Notes under the pieces: generated by a model
What the model saw: the letters and a program-made list of their open reading frames with translations, nothing else
The model's database searches: none
Told to the model about the DNA's origin: nothing
Shown here: positions 1 to 6,289 of the stretch, piece after piece
How positions within the stretch are numbered: position 1 is the stretch's first letter
Layout: the number at the start of each line of letters is the position of its first letter
Made by a program: the position numbers and the translations under genes
Source of the DNA: JBFIHZ01 sp041601535
GTDB lineage: Bacteria; Pseudomonadota; Gammaproteobacteria; Xanthomonadales; SZUA-36
Assembly (NCBI GenBank): GCA_041601535.1
Contig: JBFIHZ010000102.1
Span: 1 to 11,661 of the forward strand
Length of the DNA: 11,661 bases
Reading direction: 5' to 3'

Positions 1-620
1 AATATGATGTTTTGCTGATTGCCGATGAAGTGGTCTGTGGTTTCGGCAGAACCGGCAACTGGTTTGGCTCGCATACCTTCGGTATCGAGCCGGATATCAT
101 TACTTTTGCCAAAGGCCTGTCTTCGGGATACCTGCCGGTTGCCGGCCTGGCCGTGCACGACCGCCTGGCCAGGCAGATTCTTGAGGACGGTGGCGAATGG
201 GTGCATGGTTTTACCTACTCCGGCCACCCGACCTGTTGCGCAGTGGCCAGGGAGAACCTGCGGATACTGACCGAAGAGCGCCTGGTGGAGCGCGTGCGCG
301 ATGACATCGGGCCGTACTTTCAGGCCGGTCTTGCCAGCCTGGCTGACCATCCGCTGGTGGGCGAAGTCCGGGGCGTCGGCCTGCTGGGCGCCGTGGAGCT
401 GGTGGAAGATAAATCCTCGCATCAATCATTTTCCGCGGATAAGGCCGTCGGCAGGATCTGCCGCGAACATGCCCTGAAACGGGGGTTGATTATTCGTGCA
501 GTGCGCGACAGCAATGTTTCAGCACCGCCTTTCATTATCTCCCATGACGAGGTCGATTTACTGGTCAGCCGGTGGCGTGATTCGCTGGACGCCACATTGA
601 AGGATGTTTCGCGCACATAA
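1..620 (+). CDS. Class III (omega-amino acid/diamine type) aminotransferase, C-terminal part
   Basis: This is the C-terminal ~206 residues of a PLP-dependent fold-type I, class III aminotransferase; the reading frame is open from the first base, so the start lies outside the window. The visible part has the cofactor-contacting stretch IADEVVCGFGRTG, the Schiff-base lysine in TFAKGLSSGY (codon 111-113), the HGFTYSGHP segment and the closing VGEVRGVGLLGAVELV block. These resemble putrescine/omega-amino acid:pyruvate aminotransferases such as Pseudomonas SpuC. Enzymes of this group move an amino group from a terminal amine or omega-amino acid to pyruvate or a 2-oxo acid, giving an aldehyde. The aldehyde dehydrogenase at 2619-4040 could be a partner, but the two are not in one operon and this fragment shows no shared operator. 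The family is certain; the substrate is not. Confidence 0.93.
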   Translation, partial: YDVLLIADEVVCGFGRTGNWFGSHTFGIEPDIITFAKGLSSGYLPVAGLAVHDRLARQILEDGGEWVHGFTYSGHPTCCAVARENLRILTEERLVERVRDDIGPYFQAGLASLADHPLVGEVRGVGLLGAVELVEDKSSHQSFSADKAVGRICREHALKRGLIIRAVRDSNVSAPPFIISHDEVDLLVSRWRDSLDATLKDVSRT

Positions 621-671
621 ACTCATCCTGCCCTGCCATGCCTGGATCGCCCTGAATTCTGGTCAAAACTG

Positions 672-1805
672 ATGCGCCTCAAACGTCAATTGATCAGTAT
701 TCACAAATGGGTTGGGCTGACTTTGGCTTTGATCCTGTCCTGTCAGGCGCTTACTGGCCTGATGCTGGTGTATCGGGCTGATATTCACAACTGGCTGGCC
801 CCGCACCCACAACCGGTAGCCGAGTCCACGGCAGGCGGCATCACCACAGAAGTTTCTGCACAGCAACTGGTGCAGGCGATACGCACAAAGTATCCCGGTT
901 ACACGCTCAGCCGACTGGTCTTCCCGGCGACTGAAAACCAACGGCATATTGTTTACCTGCGCTCTCAAGCGGACCCGCAGCAACAGCGCGTCGTTGATTT
1001 TGCATGGCCGTCGGACCTTACCGGCGTGGAGTCCAGCAACACCCTGGCCACTCTTCAGCTGATTTACGGCTTGCACCACACCCTGCTCGGCGGCACGTTT
1101 GGCCGATACCTGATCGGCATTACGGGCCTCGGCCTGCTGTTCATGATCGGCTCCGGTATCGTCATCTGGTGGCCTCGCGGCAGACGTTTCAAACAGGCGC
1201 TGGTCATTCACAAATACCGCCAGGCCACAGCCTTTTACTACCAGTTGCACAGGACACTGGGGGTTACTTCATCTGTGATGTTATTGGTACTGGCCGGAAC
1301 CGGCGGCATGCTGGCCTTTGGCCCCGAATTACGCAGTGCCCTGAAGGTTGGGGCGGCGGCCGTGCAGCACAGCACCGACAGCGTTCCCTGTAATGCCGGA
1401 AACCTGGATCAGCAGATCGCCTCCGCGCAGGCACGCTTTCCTTCGGCCAGGGTCCGGGATATACGTTTTTTCCATGACGGCGTACAGTTGCAGAGAGTGC
1501 TGTTTGCGCATGAGTCACCGGTGGGTGAGGCACCACCCCACCAGGTCTGGCTGGATCGATGCACGGGCATGGCTGTGCGGACGCAGTCGATTGAAACCGG
1601 CACAAAAATGGAAAATTTTTTCGCCTGGCTGTTCCCCATCCATACCGGCCGGGCCATAGGCCGGCCGGGTCAGGCGCTCAACCTGCTGGCCGGCCTGCTC
1701 CTGTTGACCGGGGTGGTTTCAGCGCTGATGTTGTGGCTTAAGCGCCGCCGCAAGCCAGGTGGATCTTCGCGAACGTCTCCGGCCAAAAAACAGCCTTGCT
1801 CGTAA
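672..1805 (+). CDS. PepSY-associated transmembrane protein (PiuB/reductase-like)
   Basis: A 377-residue inner-membrane protein with the four-helix PepSY_TM layout. Helix 1 (about residues 13-34) follows the basic start and IHKWVG. A periplasmic PepSY-like segment (about 50-130) comes next, then helix 2 (about 145-167, ending in WWPRG), helix 3 (about 197-216), a second periplasmic part with two cysteines (SVPCNAG, LDRCTG), and helix 4 (about 337-357) before a basic tail. Histidines conserved in the family are visible: H11, H135/H136 (GLHHTLLGG), H193 (QLHRTLG) and H323 (FPIHTGRAIG). Relatives include iron-uptake-linked proteins and membrane reductases thought to pass electrons to ferric siderophores. 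No TonB receptor or siderophore gene is nearby, so its role here is open. The ATG at 672 is chosen because helix 1 needs it; the Shine-Dalgarno sequence is weak. It starts 51 bases after the aminotransferase. Confidence 0.88.
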   Translation: MRLKRQLISIHKWVGLTLALILSCQALTGLMLVYRADIHNWLAPHPQPVAESTAGGITTEVSAQQLVQAIRTKYPGYTLSRLVFPATENQRHIVYLRSQADPQQQRVVDFAWPSDLTGVESSNTLATLQLIYGLHHTLLGGTFGRYLIGITGLGLLFMIGSGIVIWWPRGRRFKQALVIHKYRQATAFYYQLHRTLGVTSSVMLLVLAGTGGMLAFGPELRSALKVGAAAVQHSTDSVPCNAGNLDQQIASAQARFPSARVRDIRFFHDGVQLQRVLFAHESPVGEAPPHQVWLDRCTGMAVRTQSIETGTKMENFFAWLFPIHTGRAIGRPGQALNLLAGLLLLTGVVSALMLWLKRRRKPGGSSRTSPAKKQPCS

Positions 1806-1825
1806 GTTACACTCACCACTGACCC

Positions 1826-1832
1826 AAAGGAG
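1826..1832 (+). promoter_or_regulatory. Ribosome binding site of the aldolase
   Basis: AAAGGAG is the best Shine-Dalgarno match in the 40-base gap after the PepSY gene. It ends 13 bases before the ATG at 1846, a little long but usable. It supports starting the aldolase at 1846 rather than at the in-frame ATG at 1759, which lies inside the PepSY gene. Confidence 0.6.
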
Positions 1833-1845
1833 TTTTGACAATCTA

Positions 1846-2595
1846 ATGAATAACACCGCCGGTAAGCAGACCACCTATTCTTTATGGCTGACCACGCCCA
1901 ATCAGATCCTGATCGAAATCGCGCTGGATCAGGGGTTTACCCATTTTGTGCTGGACGTCGAACATGGGCTGTTCGACCTGGCGGAAACCGACCGGCTGGT
2001 GTCATTCTGTCTGCGCGCCGGGGCCAGCACCTATGCCAAAGTACGGGGCGGCGGACCGGACGCCGTGCAGCAAATGCTGGATCGGGGCTGTAACGGGGTC
2101 ATCATTCCGCACGTGGAGGACGCGCAACACGCCAGCATCATGAGCGCGGCCGCAAAGTACCCGCCCCTGGGTGTGCGCAGCCTGGATGGAGGGCGTACCG
2201 TAGGTTTCGGTGCCGCGCCGCAAGGTTATTTTGGGCGCTGTAACACTGAAATTCAGGCCATCCCCATGATTGAAACTGCCAGCAGCCTGGCTGTGGTCGA
2301 TGAGATCGCCCGCTTGCCCACGGTTGATGGCCTGTTTGTCGGACCTTACGACTTGTCGTTGAATTCCGGCAGGGGCCGATACCGCCAGACCGCCGAAGAT
2401 GACGCAGCCTTACGCGCCATCAGCGCCGCGGCCCAGGCCGCCGGCAAACCCTGGTGGATGCCCGCCTGGACAGAGCGGGAGCGTGCCTCGGCAACTGCCC
2501 TGGGAGCCAGTCACCTGGTGGTCGCCGCAGAGCTGGACTTTTTTCACAAAGGCCTGCAACAACTTGCCAGGTCGCTGGAACTGTCTGCCGAATAA
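1846..2595 (+). CDS. HpcH/HpaI-family aldolase (class II pyruvate aldolase type)
   Basis: A 249-residue TIM-barrel protein of the HpcH/HpaI aldolase/citrate lyase family, close to the usual length of about 250-267. From the ATG at 1846, the family landmarks appear in order: LDVEHG (D37, E39 and H40, the catalytic histidine region), KVRGGG (R67, substrate carboxylate binding), GCNGVIIPHVE, LGVRS, the metal ligand E143 in IPMIETASS, and the metal ligand D169 in LFVGPYDLSLN. Members reversibly split 4-hydroxy-2-oxo acids into pyruvate (or glyoxylate-type acids) and an aldehyde, using a divalent metal. The segment after DLSLN reads SGRGRYRQ rather than the common SMG or SLG, which may alter the substrate pocket. 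It lies 40 bases after the PepSY gene and converges on the aldehyde dehydrogenase, which could in principle oxidise its aldehyde product. The substrate is unknown. Confidence 0.9.
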   Translation: MNNTAGKQTTYSLWLTTPNQILIEIALDQGFTHFVLDVEHGLFDLAETDRLVSFCLRAGASTYAKVRGGGPDAVQQMLDRGCNGVIIPHVEDAQHASIMSAAAKYPPLGVRSLDGGRTVGFGAAPQGYFGRCNTEIQAIPMIETASSLAVVDEIARLPTVDGLFVGPYDLSLNSGRGRYRQTAEDDAALRAISAAAQAAGKPWWMPAWTERERASATALGASHLVVAAELDFFHKGLQQLARSLELSAE

Positions 2596-2596
2596 A

Positions 2597-2617
2597 CGGC
2601 CGACAGATGCCCGGCCG
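2597..2617. terminator. Inverted repeat between convergent genes, possible weak bidirectional terminator
   Basis: Two copies of the self-complementary CGGCCG (2597-2602 and 2612-2617) flank a 9-base loop and fill most of the 23-bp gap between the convergent stop codons. It can form a 6-bp GC stem in RNA from either strand. There is no clear U-run on either side, so it is not a classic intrinsic terminator. Confidence 0.35.
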
Positions 2618-2618
2618 G

Positions 2619-4040
2619 TCAGGCTTTGCCGCCGGCCCGGAGCATAAGGGCAGACTTGGGACGGGTTAATCCCGCGTATCCCAACTCGCTCAGGCTGCAA
2701 CCCAACCCCGAATGCTTGCGGCCACTCCAAGGCAAGTCCGGGGACAGGTAGTCACAGCGGTTCAGATACCACGTGCCGGTATCGAGCTGAGCACCGATGT
2801 CGCCGGCGATGGCTTCATCAGACGTCCACACCGAGGCCGTAAGGCCGTATTCCGAATCATTCATCAGGGCCACGGCCTCGGCCTCGCTGTCAACGGCCAT
2901 TACTCCAACCACGGGGCCGAAGGTTTCGTCACGCATCAGCGCCATGGTGTGGTCAACCCCGGTGAGCACCTGCGCAGGCAAATAGTTGCTTTGCAGATGC
3001 CGCTCTTCCGCGCTGACGCCACAGTGCAGGCTTGCGCCGGCTTCCACGGCATCGTTTACCTGCTGGCAGATCCGCTCCGCCGCGGCCTGGCTTACCACCG
3101 GGCCCAGGGTGGTCGCCTGCTCCAACGGGTTGCCAGGCTGCCGTGCGTTGGTCTGCCTTAAAAAGGCGTCCATAAAATCCGCATAGACACTGCGCGCGAC
3201 ATAAATCCGTTCAACCGCACAACAGGATTGTCCCGCATTGTAAAATGCGCCATCTGCCAATTCGGCCGCGGTCCAATCGAGATCCGCATCAGAGCGCACG
3301 TAAGCCGCATCCTTGCCTCCCAGTTCCAGGGTACAGCCGGTCAAGGCCTGGCCAGCCACTCCGGCAACTATTCTGCCCACCGCAACTGAGCCGGTAAACA
3401 CAACGTGATGAACGCGTTGATCACGGATCAGGTCAAGCGTCTGGGCGTTGGTGCAATGCGCAAACTGAAACACGTTTTCGGGCAGTCCGGCCAGCTGGAG
3501 CGCATTGGCCATGCTTTCAGCCACCAGCGGTGTTTGCGGTGAATGCTTCAGGATCACGGCATTGCCGGCAATCAGCGCCGGTATCAAACTGTTGATGGTC
3601 GTAAGATAGGGATAGTTCCACGGTGCGATGACCAGCACAACTCCAGCGGCGGTATGTGAAATCCGGGCGGTTTCGTCTTCCGCATGCGGGCGGACCCGAT
3701 CTGCCAGGCAGTCGGCGGCGATCCCCATCATGTATTCGCTGCGCTGACGGACACCCCGGAATTCGCCTGAGGCCTGCACCACCGGACGCCCCATCATCCA
3801 GCTCAACTCCCTGGCAAGGCGATCAGAATCCGCGCAAAGCAGTTCGACAAACCTTGAGCACACAGCTATCCGCTCATCCAGTGGCAATCGGGCCCAACCA
3901 CGTTGCGCTTTTGCAGCACGCCCGGGCATGGCTGCGACAGACGCATCCGTGCTGTACTCACAGCGTGTATAAGGCTTGCCGTCAACTGGCGAAATGACTT
4001 CAAATGTGTTTTCGTTCATGCATGCAACCGTGAGTTTCAT
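2619..4040 (-). CDS. NAD(P)-dependent aldehyde dehydrogenase
   Basis: A 473-residue member of the aldehyde dehydrogenase superfamily, of normal length, which oxidises an aldehyde to the acid with NAD(P). Visible landmarks are APWNYP (N142), LKHSPQTP (K165, cofactor binding), the FTGS turn of the Rossmann fold (217-220), LELGGKD (general base E239) and GQSCC with the catalytic cysteine, taken as C273 by the GQxC rule. Near the C-terminus are RDETFGPVVGV and a PWSGRKHSGLG-like end. It resembles the broad succinate-semialdehyde/aliphatic aldehyde groups, but the substrate cannot be assigned. Two starts are possible: ATG at 4040 or ATG at 4019 (giving MNENTFEVISP). Neither has a strong Shine-Dalgarno; the shorter form looks more like the family's usual N-terminus. 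It is transcribed away from the GntR-type regulator, and an operator-like site at 4151-4174 suggests control by it. Confidence 0.93.
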   Translation of the reverse strand: MKLTVACMNENTFEVISPVDGKPYTRCEYSTDASVAAMPGRAAKAQRGWARLPLDERIAVCSRFVELLCADSDRLARELSWMMGRPVVQASGEFRGVRQRSEYMMGIAADCLADRVRPHAEDETARISHTAAGVVLVIAPWNYPYLTTINSLIPALIAGNAVILKHSPQTPLVAESMANALQLAGLPENVFQFAHCTNAQTLDLIRDQRVHHVVFTGSVAVGRIVAGVAGQALTGCTLELGGKDAAYVRSDADLDWTAAELADGAFYNAGQSCCAVERIYVARSVYADFMDAFLRQTNARQPGNPLEQATTLGPVVSQAAAERICQQVNDAVEAGASLHCGVSAEERHLQSNYLPAQVLTGVDHTMALMRDETFGPVVGVMAVDSEAEAVALMNDSEYGLTASVWTSDEAIAGDIGAQLDTGTWYLNRCDYLSPDLPWSGRKHSGLGCSLSELGYAGLTRPKSALMLRAGGKA

Positions 4041-4145
4041 GGGGTATGGTTGGGAAAGGCTGTTAATTCGAACCGCGGCCCGGACCCTGTTTGGCGTCAG
4101 CCAGGCTACCTCTGGCCCCCGCTTATGTGCTAGTATTCTGACGTA

Positions 4146-4156
4146 AATGCGGCATT
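4146..4156. repeat. 11-bp palindrome in the divergent gap
   Basis: AATGC-G-GCATT is a perfect inverted repeat. Its right arm, GGCATT, is also the outer end of the 24-bp operator candidate at 4151-4174, so an additional half-site may abut that operator in inverted orientation. It lies between the regulator and the aldehyde dehydrogenase start. It could widen the footprint of the regulator or give an alternative binding register. Confidence 0.4.
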
Positions 4157-4174
4157 ATTGCCAACTAAAATACC
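4151..4174 (-). promoter_or_regulatory. Candidate GntR-type operator, site B (regulator/aldehyde dehydrogenase gap)
   Basis: Read on the - strand this is GGTATTTTA-N7-ATAATGCC. It matches the site at 5279-5302 at 16 of 24 positions, with all matches in the outer arms: the first nine bases are identical, then ATAAT and CC. The arms are an imperfect inverted repeat, as expected for a dimeric winged-helix protein. It sits in the 238-bp gap between the divergent regulator and dehydrogenase genes, a usual place for a local regulator to bind. Binding by the neighbouring GntR-type protein is inferred. Confidence 0.6.
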
Positions 4175-4183
4175 GTTTTTCAG
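4154..4183 (-). promoter_or_regulatory. Possible promoter of the aldehyde dehydrogenase
   Basis: On the - strand, CTGAAA (4178-4183) is followed after 18 bases by AATAAT (4154-4159). The AATAAT lies at the same offset in operator site B as the TATAAT in site A, which favours this reading. An alternative is TTGGCA (4159-4164), 18 bases, CAGAAT (4135-4140). Either would be covered or bordered by site B. The leader to the start codon would be roughly 80-130 bases. I do not see a convincing + strand promoter for the regulator; TAAAAT at 4166-4171 is a possible -10 with a poor -35. Confidence 0.4.
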
Positions 4184-4254
4184 GTTCAGCTTTATCCGAG
4201 ATGCTCAAGGCTCTCCTGGCCCGGACAGGCTGAAGCAAGTCAATCCAACGAGAG

Positions 4255-4271
4255 CTTCTGACAAGCAGAAG
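4255..4271 (+). promoter_or_regulatory. Hairpin covering the regulator's ribosome binding site
   Basis: CTTCTG (4255-4260) and CAGAAG (4266-4271) are perfect complements around a 5-base loop. The right arm contains most of the Shine-Dalgarno AGAAGG (4267-4272), which is 6 bases from the ATG at 4279. In mRNA the stem could partly hide the ribosome binding site; in DNA it could be a small palindromic site. The stem is short and only about half GC, so any effect may be small. Confidence 0.35.
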
Positions 4272-4278
4272 GCAACTT

Positions 4279-5175
4279 ATGCGCGCAAATGACCTCCATC
4301 TAGAACTTAGCCAGCAGATCCTGGACATCTGCCGACGTGAAGGTTACTCGCCGGGCCAGCGCCTGACTGAACGCGGGCTGGCCGCGCAGCTCGGTGTCTC
4401 ACGATCGCCAGTACGAGGGGCCCTGCAGTATCTTGAGTCAAAGAAAGTTGTGGCCGCCAACCCCGGCCACGGGTACATCCTCAAGCAGTCCGGCACCCAA
4501 CTGGAACGCCAGGTCCGGTCGCTGCCAAAAGCGACCATTGAGCAGCTCTATATGGAGATACTCAGGGACCGATTTGCCGGTGACCTCGCCGATCAGGTCA
4601 GCGAAGCCGACCTGATGCGGCGTTATGCTGTATCACGCGGACAACTGCAGAAGGTTTTGTTGCGCCTGTCGCACGAAGGCTTCGTCCACCGCGGCCAGGG
4701 CCATGGCTGGGTCTTCCACGAAGTTCTCAACACGGTGGAGTCCTACAAGGCGAGCTATGAAATCCGTCTGGCCGTCGAGCCTGCAGCCATCCGCTCGCCC
4801 AACTTCCGCTCTGACCCGAAGCGCCTGGAGCGTCTGCTGCGGCTGCACAGCGATATTCTCAGCGGCAAAAGGGCCAAAAATTTAACCGCGGTCCAGCTTT
4901 TTGAACAGGATGCGGAGTTGCATGAAACCATTGCCGGGTTTTCCGGCAACCAGTTTTTCGTTGAAACCGTTCGCTATCACAATCAACTGCGCAGAATCGT
5001 TGAATATGAATCATTTGCGGTGGATGAACGCATGCAGGAGTCGTGTGAAGAGCATGTAAAAATACTGGAAGCACTGGTCAGGGACGATCGCGAGTGGGCC
5101 GCAACCCTGATGACCCGCCACCTGACCCTGGCCTCCGACTCCATCGTGGTTTTTTCTGATGAGGGGGAAAACTAA
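4279..5175 (+). CDS. GntR-type regulator with two winged-helix units and an FCD domain
   Basis: A 298-residue transcription factor, longer than the usual ~220-250 of FadR-type proteins. Residues 5-70 are a GntR winged helix (LTERGLAAQLGVSRSPVRGAL recognition region, split here as LTERGLAAQLG and VSRSPVRGAL). Residues about 86-148 look like a second winged helix (VSEADLMRRYAVSRGQLQ then VLLRLSHEGFV and a GHGWVF wing). The rest is an FCD ligand domain with the usual metal or ligand residues visible: R163 and E167, D211 and H215 (DAELHETI), H259 (EEHVKIL) and H281 (TRHLTLA). FCD regulators commonly repress catabolic genes and respond to organic acids. The start at 4279 has AGAAGG six bases upstream. 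It lies between two candidate operators of the same form, upstream of the dehydrogenase (divergent) and of the hydrolase/transport operon, so it is the likely local regulator of both. Confidence 0.92.
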   Translation: MRANDLHLELSQQILDICRREGYSPGQRLTERGLAAQLGVSRSPVRGALQYLESKKVVAANPGHGYILKQSGTQLERQVRSLPKATIEQLYMEILRDRFAGDLADQVSEADLMRRYAVSRGQLQKVLLRLSHEGFVHRGQGHGWVFHEVLNTVESYKASYEIRLAVEPAAIRSPNFRSDPKRLERLLRLHSDILSGKRAKNLTAVQLFEQDAELHETIAGFSGNQFFVETVRYHNQLRRIVEYESFAVDERMQESCEEHVKILEALVRDDREWAATLMTRHLTLASDSIVVFSDEGEN

Positions 5176-5206
5176 GCGCAACAGACGTTTCGGCAACCAA
5201 TGAGTT

Positions 5207-5256
5207 TGCGGTCAGAAAGCCCAATAATCCAGCGCCCTGACAGATGCCTGACCGCA
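5207..5256. repeat. 9-bp inverted repeat upstream of the hydrolase/transport operon promoter
   Basis: TGCGGTCAG (5207-5215) and CTGACCGCA (5248-5256) are perfect complements with 32 bases between. CCTGAC occurs at 5236-5241 and again at 5247-5252, an 11-base (one helical turn) spacing. There is no U-run after it, so it is a poor intrinsic terminator for the regulator gene. It could be a weak terminator or a second protein site, ending 14 bases before the -35 box at 5271. Confidence 0.45.
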
Positions 5257-5270
5257 CCGGTACTCCAGGA

Positions 5271-5299
5271 TTGCAATAGGTATTTTATAAACATATAAT
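5271..5299 (+). promoter_or_regulatory. Sigma70-type promoter of the hydrolase/transport operon
   Basis: TTGCAA (5271-5276), a 17-base spacer, and a perfect TATAAT (5294-5299). Transcription would start near 5306, leaving a leader of about 78 bases before the GTG at 5384. The surroundings are AT-rich against a GC-rich background. Operator site A covers the spacer and the -10 box, which fits repression by occlusion. Confidence 0.75.
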
Positions 5300-5302
5300 A
5301 CC
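5279..5302 (+). promoter_or_regulatory. Candidate GntR-type operator, site A (hydrolase/transport operon)
   Basis: GGTATTTTA-N7-ATAATACC is an imperfect palindrome with perfect 6-bp ends (GGTATT and AATACC); 9 of 12 base pairs are symmetric. It overlaps the -10 box and most of the spacer of the promoter at 5271-5299. The same pattern, same length and same orientation relative to transcription, recurs at 4151-4174 upstream of the aldehyde dehydrogenase. Confidence 0.65.
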
Positions 5303-5372
5303 ACCCAGACTAAAGCTTGATTCGGCTTCTCGACGGCGGCCCGTTAGCACCACCTGCCTCCTGTCGGCCCAT

Positions 5373-5387
5373 ATGCACCGGGTGTGA
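5373..5387 (+). other. Possible four-codon upstream reading frame (M-H-R-V-stop)
   Basis: The only ATG in the leader of the hydrolase gene opens a four-codon frame whose TGA stop (5385-5387) overlaps the GTG at 5384. This would allow translational coupling if it is read. No ribosome binding site is evident before it, so it may be chance. Confidence 0.2.
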
Positions 5388-6289
5388 ATCTGCTTTCGGG
5401 GAAAGACGCAAACACGGACAACGGCAGCGTGACAGAGAATTCAGCAGACAAGCATTTGTTTAACCCTTATGAGCTGCATAACGCGGCCTGCAGGGCTTGC
5501 CAGGCCGACCCCCGTTTTTCATATTTCCTCTATTTCCCTGAAGCCTACGCGCCGGAAACGGCCAGCCAGCACACTTTGTGCGTGTTGATCCACGGCTCAT
5601 CGCGAACACCCTATATCTACCGCGATTTGTTCGCGGACTTTGCCGAACGACATCAGTGTGTTGTTCTAGCACCGATGTTTCCCGTGGGCATTACCGATGC
5701 CGATGATTTCTCCAGCTACAAATTCCTCAAGGCAGGCAAGCTTCGATACGATCACGTGCTGCTGGCCATGGTCGAGGAAGTGTCGAACCGGTATGGCCTG
5801 CCCGGCGAACGCTTCCTGCTGCACGGATTTTCCGGTGGGGGTCATTTCGTACACCGCTTTTTCTATCTTCATGCCCGGCGCGTGCTGGCCTTATCCATCG
5901 GCGCCCCGGGCATGGTTACCCTGCTGGATGACCGGCTGGACTGGCATTGCGGCATCAAAGGCATGGCCGAATTGCTGAACGCACCCATTGACTGGTCGGG
6001 CATGCGCCAAGTGCCGGTGCAGATGGTTATTGGTGCCGACGACACGGAGACCTGGGAAATCACCATCAAGCCGGGTAACCGCTACTGGATGCCGGGAGTG
6101 AATGACGCCGGCACCAATCGGCTGCAACGGCTGGAGGCACTGCGGCAAAGTTTCCTCAAGGCCGGCGTCAGTGTGCAGCATGACATCGTTGCGGGCGTCG
6201 CACATGAAGGCTACCGCCTGGTGGAAGCGGTCCAGGTCTTTTTTGCCGCGGCACTGGCTCAGCACCGCGACACGGCAGCAACCGAATGA
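5384..6289 (+). CDS. Alpha/beta hydrolase (esterase/depolymerase-like)
   Basis: Up to 301 residues with the alpha/beta hydrolase fold and no signal peptide, so probably cytoplasmic. CVLIHGSSR (H70-G71) forms the oxyanion region and LLHGFSGGG carries the nucleophile S150. D219 or D220 in VIGADDTE is the likely acid, and H274 in GVAHEGYR the catalytic histidine. The family hydrolyses esters, amides or thioesters; the shape recalls PHB-depolymerase/feruloyl-esterase-like proteins, but the substrate is unknown. The start is uncertain: GTG 5384 has no clear Shine-Dalgarno, GTG 5429 is an alternative, and recognisable fold begins only near residue 45. It is the first gene of an operon with a C45-type hydrolase and a peptide-type transporter, and its last four bases overlap the next start (ATGA). 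Confidence 0.88.
   Translation: MNLLSGKDANTDNGSVTENSADKHLFNPYELHNAACRACQADPRFSYFLYFPEAYAPETASQHTLCVLIHGSSRTPYIYRDLFADFAERHQCVVLAPMFPVGITDADDFSSYKFLKAGKLRYDHVLLAMVEEVSNRYGLPGERFLLHGFSGGGHFVHRFFYLHARRVLALSIGAPGMVTLLDDRLDWHCGIKGMAELLNAPIDWSGMRQVPVQMVIGADDTETWEITIKPGNRYWMPGVNDAGTNRLQRLEALRQSFLKAGVSVQHDIVAGVAHEGYRLVEAVQVFFAAALAQHRDTAATE

Noticed and set aside
663..1250. Open frame on the - strand (195 codons) opposite the PepSY gene
   Set aside because: It is antisense to a protein with clear helices and conserved histidines; composition looks non-biological.
1759..1845. Longer aldolase start at the ATG at 1759
   Set aside because: It would overlap the PepSY gene by 47 bases and add 29 residues unlike the family N-terminus, while ATG 1846 has a Shine-Dalgarno and normal length.
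4100..4116. Small inverted repeat GCCAG-7-CTGGC in the dehydrogenase leader
   Set aside because: A 5-bp stem in GC-rich DNA is expected by chance, and nothing else marks it as functional.
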